Shown here piece by piece: positions 8,623 through 20,336 of a stretch of 64,000 bases of DNA. The stretch comes from Nitrospirales bacterium (lineage in GTDB: Bacteria > Nitrospirota > Nitrospiria > Nitrospirales > UBA8639), in contig JAJDBP010000007.1 of NCBI GenBank assembly GCA_029261295.1, positions 248,001 through 312,000 of the forward strand. The letters run 5' to 3'. Each line of letters starts with the position of its first letter. Position 1 is the stretch's first letter. The position numbers and the translations under genes are program-made. Under the pieces are notes generated by a model, which saw only the letters and a list, made by a program, of their open reading frames with translations, did not search any database and had not been told where the DNA came from.

Positions 8623-10104
8623 CTAAAATTTGGTGATCCACCAAATGTAGGCCCAGTCTTGATCATCATTGTCCGTAAGGCCGGCAGAACCACAGGATGA
8701 GCAAGAGCTGCTTTTGCTCTTGTCAATGTAGCTACCCGTGAAGAAATGACCATACCCCATATTCACGGTACTGGCTCCACCAAATAATTTATGCACATAC
8801 ACGATATTCAATTCTTGTCCAATTTCATTAATACTGTTTCCGAGTCTGGTGGTTGCCTGACGACCTTGGCCTGCATTATACCAATGACCATCTGCATCAG
8901 CGAGACGGTGCCACCAGAAATGCACTTTGAAGGTGCCATTAGCCGAAGGCTTCACACTAAATTGAGGACCAAATGACATCATGTTTTTCCAACCCATGAG
9001 ATCCATGTACCCATAGTGTAAATGGTTGGTTGGCCAGAAATTTTCAAATGTCGTTCGTCCACCAGTTGCCGCACCATTTTGTCCGCTACCAGTTGCATAA
9101 TCAAACTCAAAGGCAATTCTTGGTTTCATGGGAACTGGAAGGCTCACACCGACATTTGCCGCTAAGGCTTGTGCGCTAATAGTACGTCTATTTGCTCCGG
9201 GTTGTCCCCCATTTTCTTGTCGTCCCGTTTGATAGACATATTCCAACGTATAATCAACAATGCCCGGCTTCCCGTTCACACGGACACCTAACATGTGGCG
9301 TTGTTGATCAGCTTGGAGACGTCCAGTGCTTGTAGTACTGGCACCAGTATTTGTCCGTTCATCCATCACCCAAATCCAGTAGGGTTCAATGGTGTGTTTA
9401 GGAATACTTTTGATGGTGTTATAGAATAGGATGAAATCACTGTCTTTGGCACCCGTTGCGCCAGACCCGGCCTGACATAAGCTGGTTGGGTTGCCGCAAT
9501 CATCATCCGCCATTCTGAACCATCCCAAGATATGGCTGGTTTTAGCACTCGAGGCATAGTCAAAACGTACCCCATCAAACGACCACCCTACGTTACTCCA
9601 ATCAAAATGTCCGAGAATACGTTGGTTGCCCAACACCAGTTTTTGACGCCCGATTTTCGTGTTGAGCCCAGGCACGACTATATTCCGAACAACGATGTAA
9701 CCTTCACGAATACCAAAAGAGGTCCCGTGAATACCGCCAACCGTGTTAAAACCAATGGCTCCTGCAGGAGCTCCGGTACCACCGGTATTGGTGGTTAAAG
9801 TTGTCTGCCCACCCCATACCCTAGAATCTTGCATCAAAATCCGATAACCCAAGTCAGGTGTAATATCATGGGTTATACCGAGCTGGGTGTTTTGTACGAT
9901 AAAATTGTGGGTTGAAGAAACTCCACCTCCACCAAAATTCGCATTATTTCGATACTCTGCCCGAGTAGCCACCCGGCCATCGACTTTTACTTTGTCGCCG
10001 GTGACGGCAGCAAACGATGGATCAGCCGTTATGAGGCTCGCCCCAAATGCACCGGTGAACGCCACCGCTGCTGCTAGAAAACAAGGAATGAGTTTTTGTC
10101 TCAT
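8623..10104 (-). CDS. Alginate-export-family outer-membrane porin
   Basis: 493-residue beta-barrel protein with a signal peptide (residues 1-33, ending PSFAAV). The family marker is the block PGLNTKIGRQKLVLGNQR followed by ILGHFDWSNVGWSFDGVRFD, matching the AlgE-type alginate export domain. Aromatic alternating strands run to the C-terminal WWITKF, ending in Phe as barrel proteins do. A CSSCGSAG loop near the C-terminus may form a disulfide. AGGAGGGG precedes the ATG. In nitrite-oxidising Nitrospira such porins are thought to be general solute pores rather than alginate exporters, so I assign the fold, not the substrate. It has its own terminator and a long leader, suggesting strong expression as a single gene. 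Confidence 0.8.
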   Translation of the reverse strand: MRQKLIPCFLAAAVAFTGAFGASLITADPSFAAVTGDKVKVDGRVATRAEYRNNANFGGGGVSSTHNFIVQNTQLGITHDITPDLGYRILMQDSRVWGGQTTLTTNTGGTGAPAGAIGFNTVGGIHGTSFGIREGYIVVRNIVVPGLNTKIGRQKLVLGNQRILGHFDWSNVGWSFDGVRFDYASSAKTSHILGWFRMADDDCGNPTSLCQAGSGATGAKDSDFILFYNTIKSIPKHTIEPYWIWVMDERTNTGASTTSTGRLQADQQRHMLGVRVNGKPGIVDYTLEYVYQTGRQENGGQPGANRRTISAQALAANVGVSLPVPMKPRIAFEFDYATGSGQNGAATGGRTTFENFWPTNHLHYGYMDLMGWKNMMSFGPQFSVKPSANGTFKVHFWWHRLADADGHWYNAGQGRQATTRLGNSINEIGQELNIVYVHKLFGGASTVNMGYGHFFTGSYIDKSKSSSCSSCGSAGLTDNDDQDWAYIWWITKF

Positions 10105-10530
10105 TTTCCCCTCCTGTTAGTTAAAATCCCATTTGAACAGGGACAAACAATTGCACAGCTCCCAGAACATTTCATCATTTCCGTACAAATCATTTGTGCT
10201 CCACTGCCCACCCTAGTTACCATTTTCCCTTTTTTACTTATTTATAGAACACAACACGTTGTGAATTTAAAATAAGGCACTAAACCAATCACGCAGGAGT
10301 GCGAATATAGTGCCATTTATGTCTACTTGAGCTAAGTTACTAAAATATAATGTGTTTTTTGTGATTTCTCTAAATAGATTAACTTGGCTTTATCGCTTGA
10401 ATGCTACGATGGTTGTAAAAATCCAACACCAAATAATTTATTCAGTTTTTTAGTGCTCTCAATTTGATATGTTGGATTTTCATTCCGAAGGACTGGAACG
10501 GACAATTTATTTCCCAAGATTCGATCTCCA
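10105..10530. promoter_or_regulatory. Porin upstream region with inverted repeat CACAAC-AC-GTTGTG
   Basis: No gene in 426 bp. AT-rich DNA containing a 6-bp inverted repeat with a 2-bp spacer at 10250-10263, about 150 bp upstream of the porin start, of the size of a repressor or activator site. A promoter for the porin is expected here but I cannot assign -35/-10 boxes with confidence. Confidence 0.35.
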
Positions 10531-10818
10531 CTAAACCGGCCTTGGACCACCTGGCTCCGTGGCTTGATCTGTTGCTCCTTTAATGTGCTCTTCAGCTTCC
10601 TTCATTGACGATTCCAAGTCTTGTTCTACTGATTTCAACTCTTGGGTAATCATATTGATTTCTGGTTCGACTGATTGGCGAAGATCTTCGGTCGTCTCCT
10701 TAAACCCTTTGACTGCCTTCCCCACCTGTTTGCCGATTTCCGGTAATTCCTTTGGGCCAAAGAGCATGAACGCGATGACCAAAATGATCAGGACTTCCAT
10801 TGCTCCTAAACCAAACAT
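10531..10818 (-). CDS. tatB: Twin-arginine translocase subunit TatA/TatB-type
   Basis: 95-residue single-span protein. The N-terminal membrane helix MEVLIILVIAFMLFGPKELP is followed by the amphipathic helix IGKQVGKAVKGFKETTEDLR and a long acidic helix. FGPKELPEIG is the standard TatA/B hinge. The longer charged helix (to residue ~80) and ELPEIG make it TatB-like, but A and B subunits are hard to separate by eye. The start ATG has AAGGAA upstream. A second TatA-type gene lies 119 bp upstream on the same strand. No tatC is present in the window. Confidence 0.85.
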   Translation of the reverse strand: MFGLGAMEVLIILVIAFMLFGPKELPEIGKQVGKAVKGFKETTEDLRQSVEPEINMITQELKSVEQDLESSMKEAEEHIKGATDQATEPGGPRPV

Positions 10819-10937
10819 GATCTTGATTCCTTATCGCGAGGCTTTCCACATGGGCCATGGAGAGATGATCGACATGAATATCGTGTCCTTGTACACTGAG
10901 CAACGCCAGATTCACCGTACCAGCCTTAGGTTCAAGG

Positions 10938-11234
10938 TTATCCCTGTTTGGGCTGCGTCGATTCCATTGGTGGCTGAACTGAAGCCTCTTGTGGTGGAAC
11001 CTGTGTGGCCTGGGGTTGACTGTCGACCTGTTGAGGCGGTGGTGGGGCTTGCGCCACGTCGGCTTCTTCATTGGGTGTGACATCCAAGGCGTCCGCTTCG
11101 GCGACAGATTTTTTAAAGCCCTTAATGGCCTTACCTAGCCCTTCGCCTAATTGAGGTATTTTCCCCGCACCAAAGATAATTAACACAATAATGAGGATGA
11201 GCATGAGCTCCATCCACCCAAATGATCCAAACAC
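10938..11234 (-). CDS. tatA: Twin-arginine translocase subunit TatA
   Basis: 98 residues: one membrane helix (MELMLILIIVLIIFGAGKIP), the hinge FGAGKIPQLGEGLGKAIKGF, and an unstructured Pro/Gln-rich tail with runs such as APPPPQQ. TatA oligomers form the protein-conducting element that exports folded proteins with twin-arginine signals. FGAGKIPQLGEGLG is more TatA-like than the downstream neighbour. The start is a GTG at 11234. It lies directly upstream of the tatB-like gene, so the two are probably cotranscribed. The tail is longer and more Pro-rich than in many TatA proteins. Confidence 0.9.
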   Translation of the reverse strand: MFGSFGWMELMLILIIVLIIFGAGKIPQLGEGLGKAIKGFKKSVAEADALDVTPNEEADVAQAPPPPQQVDSQPQATQVPPQEASVQPPMESTQPKQG

Positions 11235-11504
11235 CTACAACCTCAATGTTTTGTTATAAAGATAACAGAATCTCTAAAAAAGTCGGCGAAGTATACACAA
11301 CCTACAAGCAAAAATCCACCTTTCCAGGTCCCCTAATTACACATTTTTACCGCCTTAGAACGTGTTTGATAAAGAGGTCTGTGTATGAACTAAGCTTCAA
11401 ACGCTTAGCAGGGGAAGAAATGAGCATCACCACAATCGTAACCACGTAGTCTCAACCATCACGCTGCATAACGAGAAGAACAATTGCGGGAGACAGCAAT
11501 AGTC

Positions 11505-12935
11505 TCATTTTCCAACAAACGAAAAGTGCATGTAGTCCACGGGTTGAGGCGGGAATTGCATCATAGCCTTGATCCCTTCCAGATCGTACCCTAATTGTTC
11601 CAAGGCTGGCTTGGCTGCCAAAAGTTCAGATTCCGTCAGATAGGCAATCGTGTCGGGTACGCCCTGACTCGGCAACCCTTTCAACAACCTCTCTAATTCT
11701 GCTCGCTCTTTTGGCGGCGTACTTTCGGTAATCGGAAATTCAATTTGTCTTTGATAGGGAGAGTGGTAGGTCTGATTGACGGCCGTTAATGTGCGAAGAA
11801 TAAACGCATCAAGTTGCCATGGCTCACCTTCAGGGGGAAATGGGTGGGAAGCCAAAAGATCCATCACACTTAACACATGTGCTCCTAGGCTCCTTGACAC
11901 AAAATCTCGCTGCGACTCAATGATGCCGGTTTCAATGCCAAGGTGTATTGCCACGGCTTGAAGTAACTGGAAATTGACCATGAAACTAAATTGGCCACCT
12001 TGTACGGTGAAACAAGGCTTTTCCGGATCGTTGAGCACGCGGGGGTCAGCTGTTCCGGCGTCAAAACTACTAAATCCAATGGCCCCTGGAGCCAGAAGCC
12101 GTTGCGCTTCCTTTAGACTCTGACATGCTCCCAGGTTGTAGGGTACCAACACTTCTTCATCAATGCTTTTGAGAAACTCCGTGACCGTACGCCGAAAGGG
12201 TAATTCTTTCGCATCAACAGGCTGATATTCCCGCTCCCATACTAAATCACCGAGGAAAGAGGCAAAGGTGGGCAGCGTTTCTAAATTAACCTGATCAAAT
12301 GCCTCGACAAACTTGGGCCAATCAGGAAATTCTGCCAACCGCTTTTCATCTAAATTCGGGCGAAGCTGCTCTTCCTTGATCTCCCCTTCTTTCCGCAGTA
12401 CCAACTTGGTCGGCAACTCGCTCCATAATTCATTACAGATAATACGATCCACCGTACCATCCCCAAACGAGGCCAGATCTTCAACCGATTGACATTCAAA
12501 CGACACGCGATCTTGGTGCTTGGTTAAATCGGCATTCTGTTTAGCTTGTTCTAAGAGCACGGGCTCTTGTTCAACGCAGATATATTGAATTCTTGGAAAG
12601 ATGACCTGCTCTTTGTCCAATTCCTGTAGACGATCTAAAAAACATGCGGCCAAATTTCCATTTCCTGCACCCCACTCCATCACCACTAACGGAGCTGAGC
12701 GTCCTTCTCCGCCTGTTGTTTGTATTCGCGCGGCACATTGTCGCCAATAATCTTCCGCTAATGCGTACCCAAGACGAAAGTCTGCCGCCGCGAACGTCTG
12801 ATAAAATTCGCGCACACGAGTTCCCAGCAATCCGTAAAACAGGCGATTGATATGGGCTTGCCAAAGGTCAACAGGTTTAAAGTCTCCAACAAGTTGGGGA
12901 AGCGCATCGGGATCATTGGCAGTTTGAGCACTCAT
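11505..12935 (-). CDS. MidA-like SAM-dependent methyltransferase
   Basis: About 476 residues. The class I methyltransferase motif I is VMEWGAGNGNLAACFLDRL, followed by an acidic motif II region IQYICVEQEPVLLEQAKQ and the motif IICNELWSELPTKLV. This WGAGNG..ICNEL pattern is that of the MidA (NDUFAF7, DUF185) family, which in mitochondria methylates an Arg of a complex I subunit. Whether this protein acts on NADH dehydrogenase is unknown. The frame is open to an ATG at 12980; the ATG at 12935 gives MSAQTANDPD and a more usual N-terminus, but neither has a clear ribosome site. The C-terminal ~200 residues are not recognised. Confidence 0.75.
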   Translation of the reverse strand: MSAQTANDPDALPQLVGDFKPVDLWQAHINRLFYGLLGTRVREFYQTFAAADFRLGYALAEDYWRQCAARIQTTGGEGRSAPLVVMEWGAGNGNLAACFLDRLQELDKEQVIFPRIQYICVEQEPVLLEQAKQNADLTKHQDRVSFECQSVEDLASFGDGTVDRIICNELWSELPTKLVLRKEGEIKEEQLRPNLDEKRLAEFPDWPKFVEAFDQVNLETLPTFASFLGDLVWEREYQPVDAKELPFRRTVTEFLKSIDEEVLVPYNLGACQSLKEAQRLLAPGAIGFSSFDAGTADPRVLNDPEKPCFTVQGGQFSFMVNFQLLQAVAIHLGIETGIIESQRDFVSRSLGAHVLSVMDLLASHPFPPEGEPWQLDAFILRTLTAVNQTYHSPYQRQIEFPITESTPPKERAELERLLKGLPSQGVPDTIAYLTESELLAAKPALEQLGYDLEGIKAMMQFPPQPVDYMHFSFVGK

Positions 12936-13193
12936 AAATTTAGACCTATCATCTTTCTCACAATCATGAATAAAAGCCATTCAAGTAGGCATAGATAAAA
13001 ATGCGTAGAGACCGCGAAAATTCTAACAAAGCCTCTTTTGACCTCGCAAGACAAGACACTCCAGAGGCTTGACCAGGCATCATCTCCAGCGGTAGAGGAA
13101 GAGCAGCTTTTTCAACTATGTTCGAAGTTCATAGGACTCTACGGACTAAGGAACGATGCGAAACTATCCTCTTTGAATGCGACTGCCCTAGCG

Positions 13194-13862
13194 ATGCTAT
13201 CCATGCGCGACCGTATACCCATTTTCCTTTTATCGATTGGGATAGGAAGCGTTCTTGCCGGCATGCTCTTCCTAACCCTGGGGACATCCAGTCTAGCAGA
13301 GGAGCCCAGGACTTCCTCCCCCTCGCCTGTCTTTCAACCCCAAGAAACACAACATGGCTTTGCGGAGTTTGATTCACCCCCAGATTTTTTTGAAGATGAC
13401 GTGCCAAATGAAGGATCAGCACCCTATAAAGACTACTCCAGCTCTCCGAATCTACCCTCCTTCGATCATAAACCTGGAGGTCTATTCGAAAGTTTGGTCT
13501 TTGCTGAAAGCTTTGAAGAAGATCGAACCATTCGCGGGGGGCATATTCTGGTACCCGTCAATCCAACTGACACCTTTCCCCAGTCAGCGAAGTCCATCTA
13601 TTTGGTCTTTGGTGTCCATGAACATCTAGCTCCGTTTCAAATAATTGGGCGCCTCTTTCCGGAGGAAGTTTTTGGTAAAGACGACAATGAATGGATTGAT
13701 GAAGATCGCGCAGACCTTGCCTTAGAAGATGACAGCGGCTACCTGAAGTTTTTCGCCCAAGACGGCAAATGGCAACCAGGGCACTATCGAGTAGATGTGT
13801 ATGTGGGGTACATGGTGAACACCATGAATAAAATGGGGACCATGCGTTTTGTAATAGAATAG
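13194..13862 (+). CDS. Hypothetical secreted or membrane-anchored protein
   Basis: About 222 residues from the ATG at 13194. RIPIFLLSIGIGSVLAGMLF followed by SLAEEP gives a signal peptide or anchor. An acidic Pro/Ser-rich region follows, then a folded C-terminal domain (~110-222) with RGGHILVPVNPTDTFPQSA, IYLVFGVHEHLAP and QPGHYRVDVYVGYMVN, which reads like a beta-sandwich accessory domain. The frame stays open to a TTG at 13038, so a longer cytosolic N-terminus cannot be excluded; no start has a good ribosome site. I do not recognise the family. It is divergent from the methyltransferase gene. Confidence 0.6.
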   Translation: MLSMRDRIPIFLLSIGIGSVLAGMLFLTLGTSSLAEEPRTSSPSPVFQPQETQHGFAEFDSPPDFFEDDVPNEGSAPYKDYSSSPNLPSFDHKPGGLFESLVFAESFEEDRTIRGGHILVPVNPTDTFPQSAKSIYLVFGVHEHLAPFQIIGRLFPEEVFGKDDNEWIDEDRADLALEDDSGYLKFFAQDGKWQPGHYRVDVYVGYMVNTMNKMGTMRFVIE

Positions 13863-14079
13863 GGTGGCAAAGCGACCCATTGAACGCCTGCCAGTTTCAT
13901 TCAATTTTTTACTGGGGCTCAAAAAACCCATTCTTGACGGATCTTGGAATTTGCCGTAAGGTATTGAGGAATTTACCCTAAGCATAACTAAGGGTATTCC
14001 TAAAGTAACCCTGGCCAGCCCGCTTTGTAATTTTTTTTTAAATTCCTTTTGCCATAAAATTTAGATTGCGAGAATCAAC

Positions 14080-14343
14080 GTGTTAAAAAAAAGTGGTGGA
14101 TACCTTCTCCTCTTCATTTTCATTGGTGGGTTGTTGGGCAGCATTCTTGGGGAAATTCTCCAGATTGTTTCTCCACAGGGTGCCGTGCGCGACATTTTTG
14201 GAGAAGCCCTGAGCTTAGGCTTAGACCCACCAGTCAGCGTCAATCTGGTCCTTCTGAAATTCACGCTGGGTTTTCTCCTCAAAATCAATCTCCTCAGCGT
14301 TCTCGGAATGCTGTTGGGTGCCTATCTCTATAAACATATTTAA
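14080..14343 (+). CDS. DUF4321 family membrane protein
   Basis: 87 residues with a GTG start. It has two membrane helices: residues 6-28 (GGYLLLFIFIGGLLGSILGE) and 65-84 (LLSVLGMLLGAYLYK). They flank an amphipathic loop with the motif FGEALSLGLDPPVSVNLVLL. This is the pattern of DUF4321, a small family of unknown function found in Nitrospirota, Deltaproteobacteria and Firmicutes. It converges with uvrB and is followed by a REP-like hairpin with a T-run. Confidence 0.8.
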   Translation: MLKKSGGYLLLFIFIGGLLGSILGEILQIVSPQGAVRDIFGEALSLGLDPPVSVNLVLLKFTLGFLLKINLLSVLGMLLGAYLYKHI

Positions 14344-14381
14344 TCCCACGAATTCTTTTATCGATTGAAAATTATCTCATT

Positions 14382-14403
14382 AAAGGTTCCTGACACCTTT
14401 TTT
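14382..14403 (+). repeat. REP-like hairpin with T-run (copy 1), possible terminator
   Basis: AAAGGTTCCTGACACCTTTTTT folds with arms AAAGGT/ACCTTT and a 7-nt loop followed by T. Its core AAGGTGTCAGGAACCTT (reverse complement) recurs with one change at 20507-20523. The form is that of REP sequences mobilised by RAYT transposases; here it could also end transcription of the DUF4321 gene. Confidence 0.55.
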
Positions 14404-14416
14404 GGATTTGGTTTTT

Positions 14417-16414
<1,998 letters not shown>

Positions 16415-16502
16415 GATTGTCCTCCCAGCAATGTACCATAGGTGCAGGAGAGGAGGCAGATAGGTATCAATAAAAACAGGTGGAGATTGGGAAAAGCAGA
16501 GG

Positions 16503-16520
16503 AAAAGCTGATGGGCTTTT
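16503..16520 (-). terminator. Weak possible terminator after fhs
   Basis: AAAAGC and GCTTTT arms with a 6-nt loop just beyond the fhs stop. The U-tract on the fhs strand is interrupted, so the call is tentative. Confidence 0.3.
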
Positions 16521-16531
16521 TCAATATTCTG

Positions 16532-18211
16532 CTAAAACAAACCAACGATGTGGCCGTCGTCGTCTAGACCAATCGCTTCAGCGGCAGGCACGCGAGGCAG
16601 GCCGGGCATCGTCATAATATCGCCAGTAATGGCCACGATGAATTCGGCACCCATGGCCAAGCGTACTTCTCTAACTGGCACGGTAAAGCCGGTGGGTGCA
16701 CCTTTTAGGGAAGGATTAGTGGAAAAGCTGTATTGCGTTTTGGCCATACACACGGGGAAATGACCATAGCCATGTTTTTCTAATTCGGTGAGACGAGTTT
16801 GAGCTGTTTGAGGAATCTCCACATCATCGGCACGATAAATCTCTCGCGCCACAATCCTCATTTTTTCCGCGAGTGGAAGATCATCTGAATATAACGGGGA
16901 AAACTTGGAGGCGCCTGCATCAACCACTTGCTTAACCGTTTCTGCCAACTTCGCTGCGCCCTTTCCTCCTTGAGCCCAATGGCTGGAGAGCACCATACGT
17001 ACACCCAATTCCTGGCAGGAGCGCTCGACCAATTCCAATTCGGCTAGGGTGTCATGAGTGAATTGATTGATCGCCACGACAGTTGGCACACCAAATTTTT
17101 TGATGTTTTCTAAATGCCTCAATAAATTTGGCAATCCTTGCTTGAGTGCCACAAGGTCTTCATGCCCAAGAGAAACTTCCTTGGCACCGCCATGAAGCTT
17201 GAGCGCTTTAATAGTCGCCACCACCACCGCGCAAGCCGGCTTGAGTCCCGCTTGTCTGCATTTGATATTGAAAAATTTTTCGGCCCCAAGATCCGCCCCA
17301 AATCCGGCTTCCGTCACCACATAATCAGCCAGCTTCAACGCCATCTTTGTGGCAACAATAGAATTGCAGCCATGGGCGATATTCCCGAATGGCCCACCAT
17401 GTATTAACGCAGGATTATTCTCCAATGTCTGAACCAGATTTGGCTGGAAGGCCTCTTTCAGCAATGCCGTCATTGCCCCTTCCGCTTTAATGTCCTTCGA
17501 AAAAATCATGTCCTTATCTGCTGTTCGACCAACCTTGATATTCCCTAATCGCCGTTCCAAATCTTTTAGATCTGAAGCCAGGCAAAGAATCGCCATAACT
17601 TCCGAAGCCGCCGTAATGTCAAAACGACCCTCACGCGCATAACCATTGGCTTTTCCACCCAACCCCGTCACAATGTTTCGCAGAGACCGATCATTGACAT
17701 CCAACACGCGTCCCCACGTCACTCGTCGCGGATCAATTTGCGGCTTGTGCCCCCAGTGGAGATGATTGGAAACCATGGCTGCCAGTAAATTATGCCCGGC
17801 GGTAATCGCGTGAAAGTCCCCGGTGAAATGCAAGTTAATGTCGGTCATCGGAGCCACCTGCGCATACCCGCCACCACAGGCTCCGCCTTTCATCCCAAAA
17901 CATGGCCCTAAACTTGGTTCACGAATGGCCACGATGGCTTTAGCACCAATATGATTCAACCCATCCGTCAACCCAATGGAAGTTGTGGTTTTTCCCTCAC
18001 CCGCTTTTGTGGGCGAAATGGCTGTCACGAGAATGAGCTTGCCATCAGGTTTGTCACGAAGGGAATCCAGGGTGGAAAGAGGGAGCTTCGCTTTATGTTT
18101 GCCATACAATTCGAGGCTGTCAGGATCCAACCCCAATTTGTCCTGCGCAACTTCCTTAATAAGTCGCAATGAAGCTCGGCTGGCAATTTCAAGATTGATC
18201 GAAGAACTCAT
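16532..18211 (-). CDS. fhs: Formate--tetrahydrofolate ligase
   Basis: 559-residue cytosolic enzyme joining formate to tetrahydrofolate with ATP to give 10-formyl-THF, the entry of formate into one-carbon metabolism. Motifs seen are the P-loop-like [16 protein letters not shown] (about residues 66-81), [23 protein letters not shown] (abridged), [18 protein letters not shown], and [16 protein letters not shown]. The C-terminus includes [13 protein letters not shown]. Length equals the family norm. Nitrite-oxidising Nitrospira and many acetogens carry it; the pathway use here is not shown. It stands alone on this strand. Confidence 0.97.
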   Translation of the reverse strand: MSSSINLEIASRASLRLIKEVAQDKLGLDPDSLELYGKHKAKLPLSTLDSLRDKPDGKLILVTAISPTKAGEGKTTTSIGLTDGLNHIGAKAIVAIREPSLGPCFGMKGGACGGGYAQVAPMTDINLHFTGDFHAITAGHNLLAAMVSNHLHWGHKPQIDPRRVTWGRVLDVNDRSLRNIVTGLGGKANGYAREGRFDITAASEVMAILCLASDLKDLERRLGNIKVGRTADKDMIFSKDIKAEGAMTALLKEAFQPNLVQTLENNPALIHGGPFGNIAHGCNSIVATKMALKLADYVVTEAGFGADLGAEKFFNIKCRQAGLKPACAVVVATIKALKLHGGAKEVSLGHEDLVALKQGLPNLLRHLENIKKFGVPTVVAINQFTHDTLAELELVERSCQELGVRMVLSSHWAQGGKGAAKLAETVKQVVDAGASKFSPLYSDDLPLAEKMRIVAREIYRADDVEIPQTAQTRLTELEKHGYGHFPVCMAKTQYSFSTNPSLKGAPTGFTVPVREVRLAMGAEFIVAITGDIMTMPGLPRVPAAEAIGLDDDGHIVGLF

Positions 18212-18292
18212 AAGTTAGTCACTTAAAGATTTACGATCATAACAAGACAATCGGCCTTCTTCATTACAATTTTTTTCATATGGCCCAAAAAC

Positions 18293-19663
18293 TTGGTATT
18301 CCCACCCGGTCTTTGTTTAGAAGAATTCCTCCACCATTTTCTGACTCTCGAGCATCTCGTTTATTTAGATGATGAACCGGGGGCTCCCAAGAGCAAAAGA
18401 AGGTTGTCCATGATTGCGAGACCTGACCCCCAAGCCTACTATCCCTATGGTGAAACATTCACGAATACAGGCACTGCCGATGTGGCCTACAAATACACGG
18501 GGAAAGAACGCGATGGCTCGACGGGGCTCTACTTCTATGAGGCCCGCTACTATGATGGGGCGCTGGGGCGGTTTATCTCAGCAGATACCATTGTCCCGGA
18601 TCCCCTCAATCCACAAGCGTTAAACCGTTATGCCTATGCGGCCAATAACCCCATCCTCTACAACGACCCTTCTGGGCATTGTCCTTGGTGTATCCCTGTT
18701 GGATTTGCTATCGGAGCCATTGTTGGGGGAGTGGTATCCGGTATCCAAAGCGATTGGGATATTTATGCCACAACGACCGGGGCTTTATTTGGTGGCTTTT
18801 CAGGTGCAGTTGGAGGGGCTGTGGGACCCGCAGTAGGTTCGTTTTATGCAGGATACTATGGAGCAATTGGCACCGGAATCGGACTAGCAGCTGGCGGAGC
18901 GGCAGCTGGCGGAACTAATGCGTTATTTTATCGAATGTCGGGTTATGATACGAATATTGGATTGGCCATTGCTGCGGGTGCAGCTGGTGGATTGATATCT
19001 GGAGGATTCATCGGCATTGGAAGCCATTTAGGAGGGGATGGTCTCGGAGCTATTGTAGGTGCATTTGCTGGAAAGATTGCTAGTGCCCCTGCCGCAGGAG
19101 CGGTAAACGCAGCAATTTCTGGTAATGACCCCGGTCAAGGGGCCCTTCTCGCATTGCGAGATGCGGGCCTCAGCATCGGAGCAACATTTATTATTGCCCT
19201 AACTAGAATTGATTCTTCTGGACTAGGTCTTTCTAAATTTGCACCTGATGGACGCGTTGAGGTCTCCAGCCCTTCAAGCGGCAGACCCTTTAATTCAACC
19301 GCAGGTATGACTGGGAGCTTGCAACCAGAACGTCATGTTCCTGGCGCATTGAATATATCTTTGAATCTTGCTGTAGCACTTACCCTAACAGCAGAAGATG
19401 TGGCGGCGGCTAACTCTATCATTGATGGAGCTGGGTTAATATCTACTGCAGCATTTATAATGTACGGGGGGCCAGGACCAAATGGAATACCCTCTCCTGA
19501 CTCATTAATAGCTAGGCAATTGGGGTTAAATCTAAGCCCTGCAAATCGTCTACTACTTCAGGGGGCTAGGCTGTCAATTAGAATTCCAGCGGTGGGACTA
19601 ACATTGGCTGGTTCAGCTATGATTGGTACAGGCATTTATCATTTTGCTCCTAAACGTGAATGA
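18293..19663 (+). CDS. 5'-truncated RHS core with glycine-rich C-terminal tail
   Basis: The open frame (456 codons from a TTG; first ATG at 18410) begins inside an RHS element. Hallmarks are YYPYGETFTNTG, KYTGKERDGSTGLYFYEARY, GRFISADTIVPDP, and LNRYAYAANNPILYNDPSGH, which end the conserved core at about residue 135. The tail (about 320 residues) is not conserved RHS: a long Gly/Ala-rich stretch with many small-xxx-small motifs, consistent with membrane-inserting helices, then a unique C-terminus. Full RHS proteins are 1000+ residues, so the N-terminal repeats and any export signal are missing. It may be an orphan RHS tip kept as a reservoir, or a relic. The next gene fits an immunity protein. 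Confidence 0.8.
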   Translation: MVFPPGLCLEEFLHHFLTLEHLVYLDDEPGAPKSKRRLSMIARPDPQAYYPYGETFTNTGTADVAYKYTGKERDGSTGLYFYEARYYDGALGRFISADTIVPDPLNPQALNRYAYAANNPILYNDPSGHCPWCIPVGFAIGAIVGGVVSGIQSDWDIYATTTGALFGGFSGAVGGAVGPAVGSFYAGYYGAIGTGIGLAAGGAAAGGTNALFYRMSGYDTNIGLAIAAGAAGGLISGGFIGIGSHLGGDGLGAIVGAFAGKIASAPAAGAVNAAISGNDPGQGALLALRDAGLSIGATFIIALTRIDSSGLGLSKFAPDGRVEVSSPSSGRPFNSTAGMTGSLQPERHVPGALNISLNLAVALTLTAEDVAAANSIIDGAGLISTAAFIMYGGPGPNGIPSPDSLIARQLGLNLSPANRLLLQGARLSIRIPAVGLTLAGSAMIGTGIYHFAPKRE

Positions 19664-19676
19664 TAGCTCAAAAAGA

Positions 19677-20336
19677 ATGAACCCTTTTCTTTCAGCGTTG
19701 ATTTTTGTTCCACTCCTTTTCTCCCTACTCGTATCAATTGGATGCTTATACCTTCTAGGAACAGGAGATTTTGGGAAAGATGTTATCATCTACCTTATTT
19801 TATCTAGTGTTTTTTTTGCTTATCTTTTGAAGTTGTTTGTGAAAACCCTTTCCCCAAAAGGGGCTCTCCTTGAAATCCAAGGGGTAGAGAATATAAGTCA
19901 AGAGCTAAATATATCTTTGACCAATCAGGATGTTTTTGCTACCTATTTTGTTTTAATATGTGGTGGCTTTATTTTTTATGATTATACCACTATTAAAGGG
20001 CTACTTGGGGTATTTACATTTTGCATGGGAATATTTCTTATCTCGTCGGGTATAGTAATTATTCTTAGCAAAACACCAATTAAACAATCAGTTGAATTTC
20101 AAATAACGCGTTCGACCTTGCCGAGCAATAAGAATATTTATTTTTCATTTGCGGCAATTTTGGCCATAGGGATTCTTTCTTCCTATAACTATTTTTCAAG
20201 TTGGCAACATATTTCAAGCTTAGACATCGCCGGTGTAATTTTTTTACTCGTAAGTTCAATGATCTGGCTACATCTTGTTGATAGCAGGGAAGCAAAAAAT
20301 TATTCCAAAAAGAAATATGAATACTCAAAGGAATAA
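19677..20336 (+). CDS. AT-rich multi-pass membrane protein, possible immunity protein
   Basis: 219 residues from the ATG at 19677, starting 14 bp after the RHS stop. Six or so hydrophobic segments are visible: residues 5-27, 36-55, ~85-105, 110-128, ~160-178 and 185-203. The charged tail ends NYSKKKYEYSKE. GC in two counted lines is 32-35%, well below the RHS core before it, as is typical of immunity genes beside polymorphic toxin tips. No family recognised. Role as immunity partner is inferred from position and composition only. Confidence 0.6.
   Translation: MNPFLSALIFVPLLFSLLVSIGCLYLLGTGDFGKDVIIYLILSSVFFAYLLKLFVKTLSPKGALLEIQGVENISQELNISLTNQDVFATYFVLICGGFIFYDYTTIKGLLGVFTFCMGIFLISSGIVIILSKTPIKQSVEFQITRSTLPSNKNIYFSFAAILAIGILSSYNYFSSWQHISSLDIAGVIFLLVSSMIWLHLVDSREAKNYSKKKYEYSKE

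Noticed and set aside
10583-11080. 165-codon plus-strand frame across the tat genes
   Set aside because: It is antisense to two clear TatA/B proteins.
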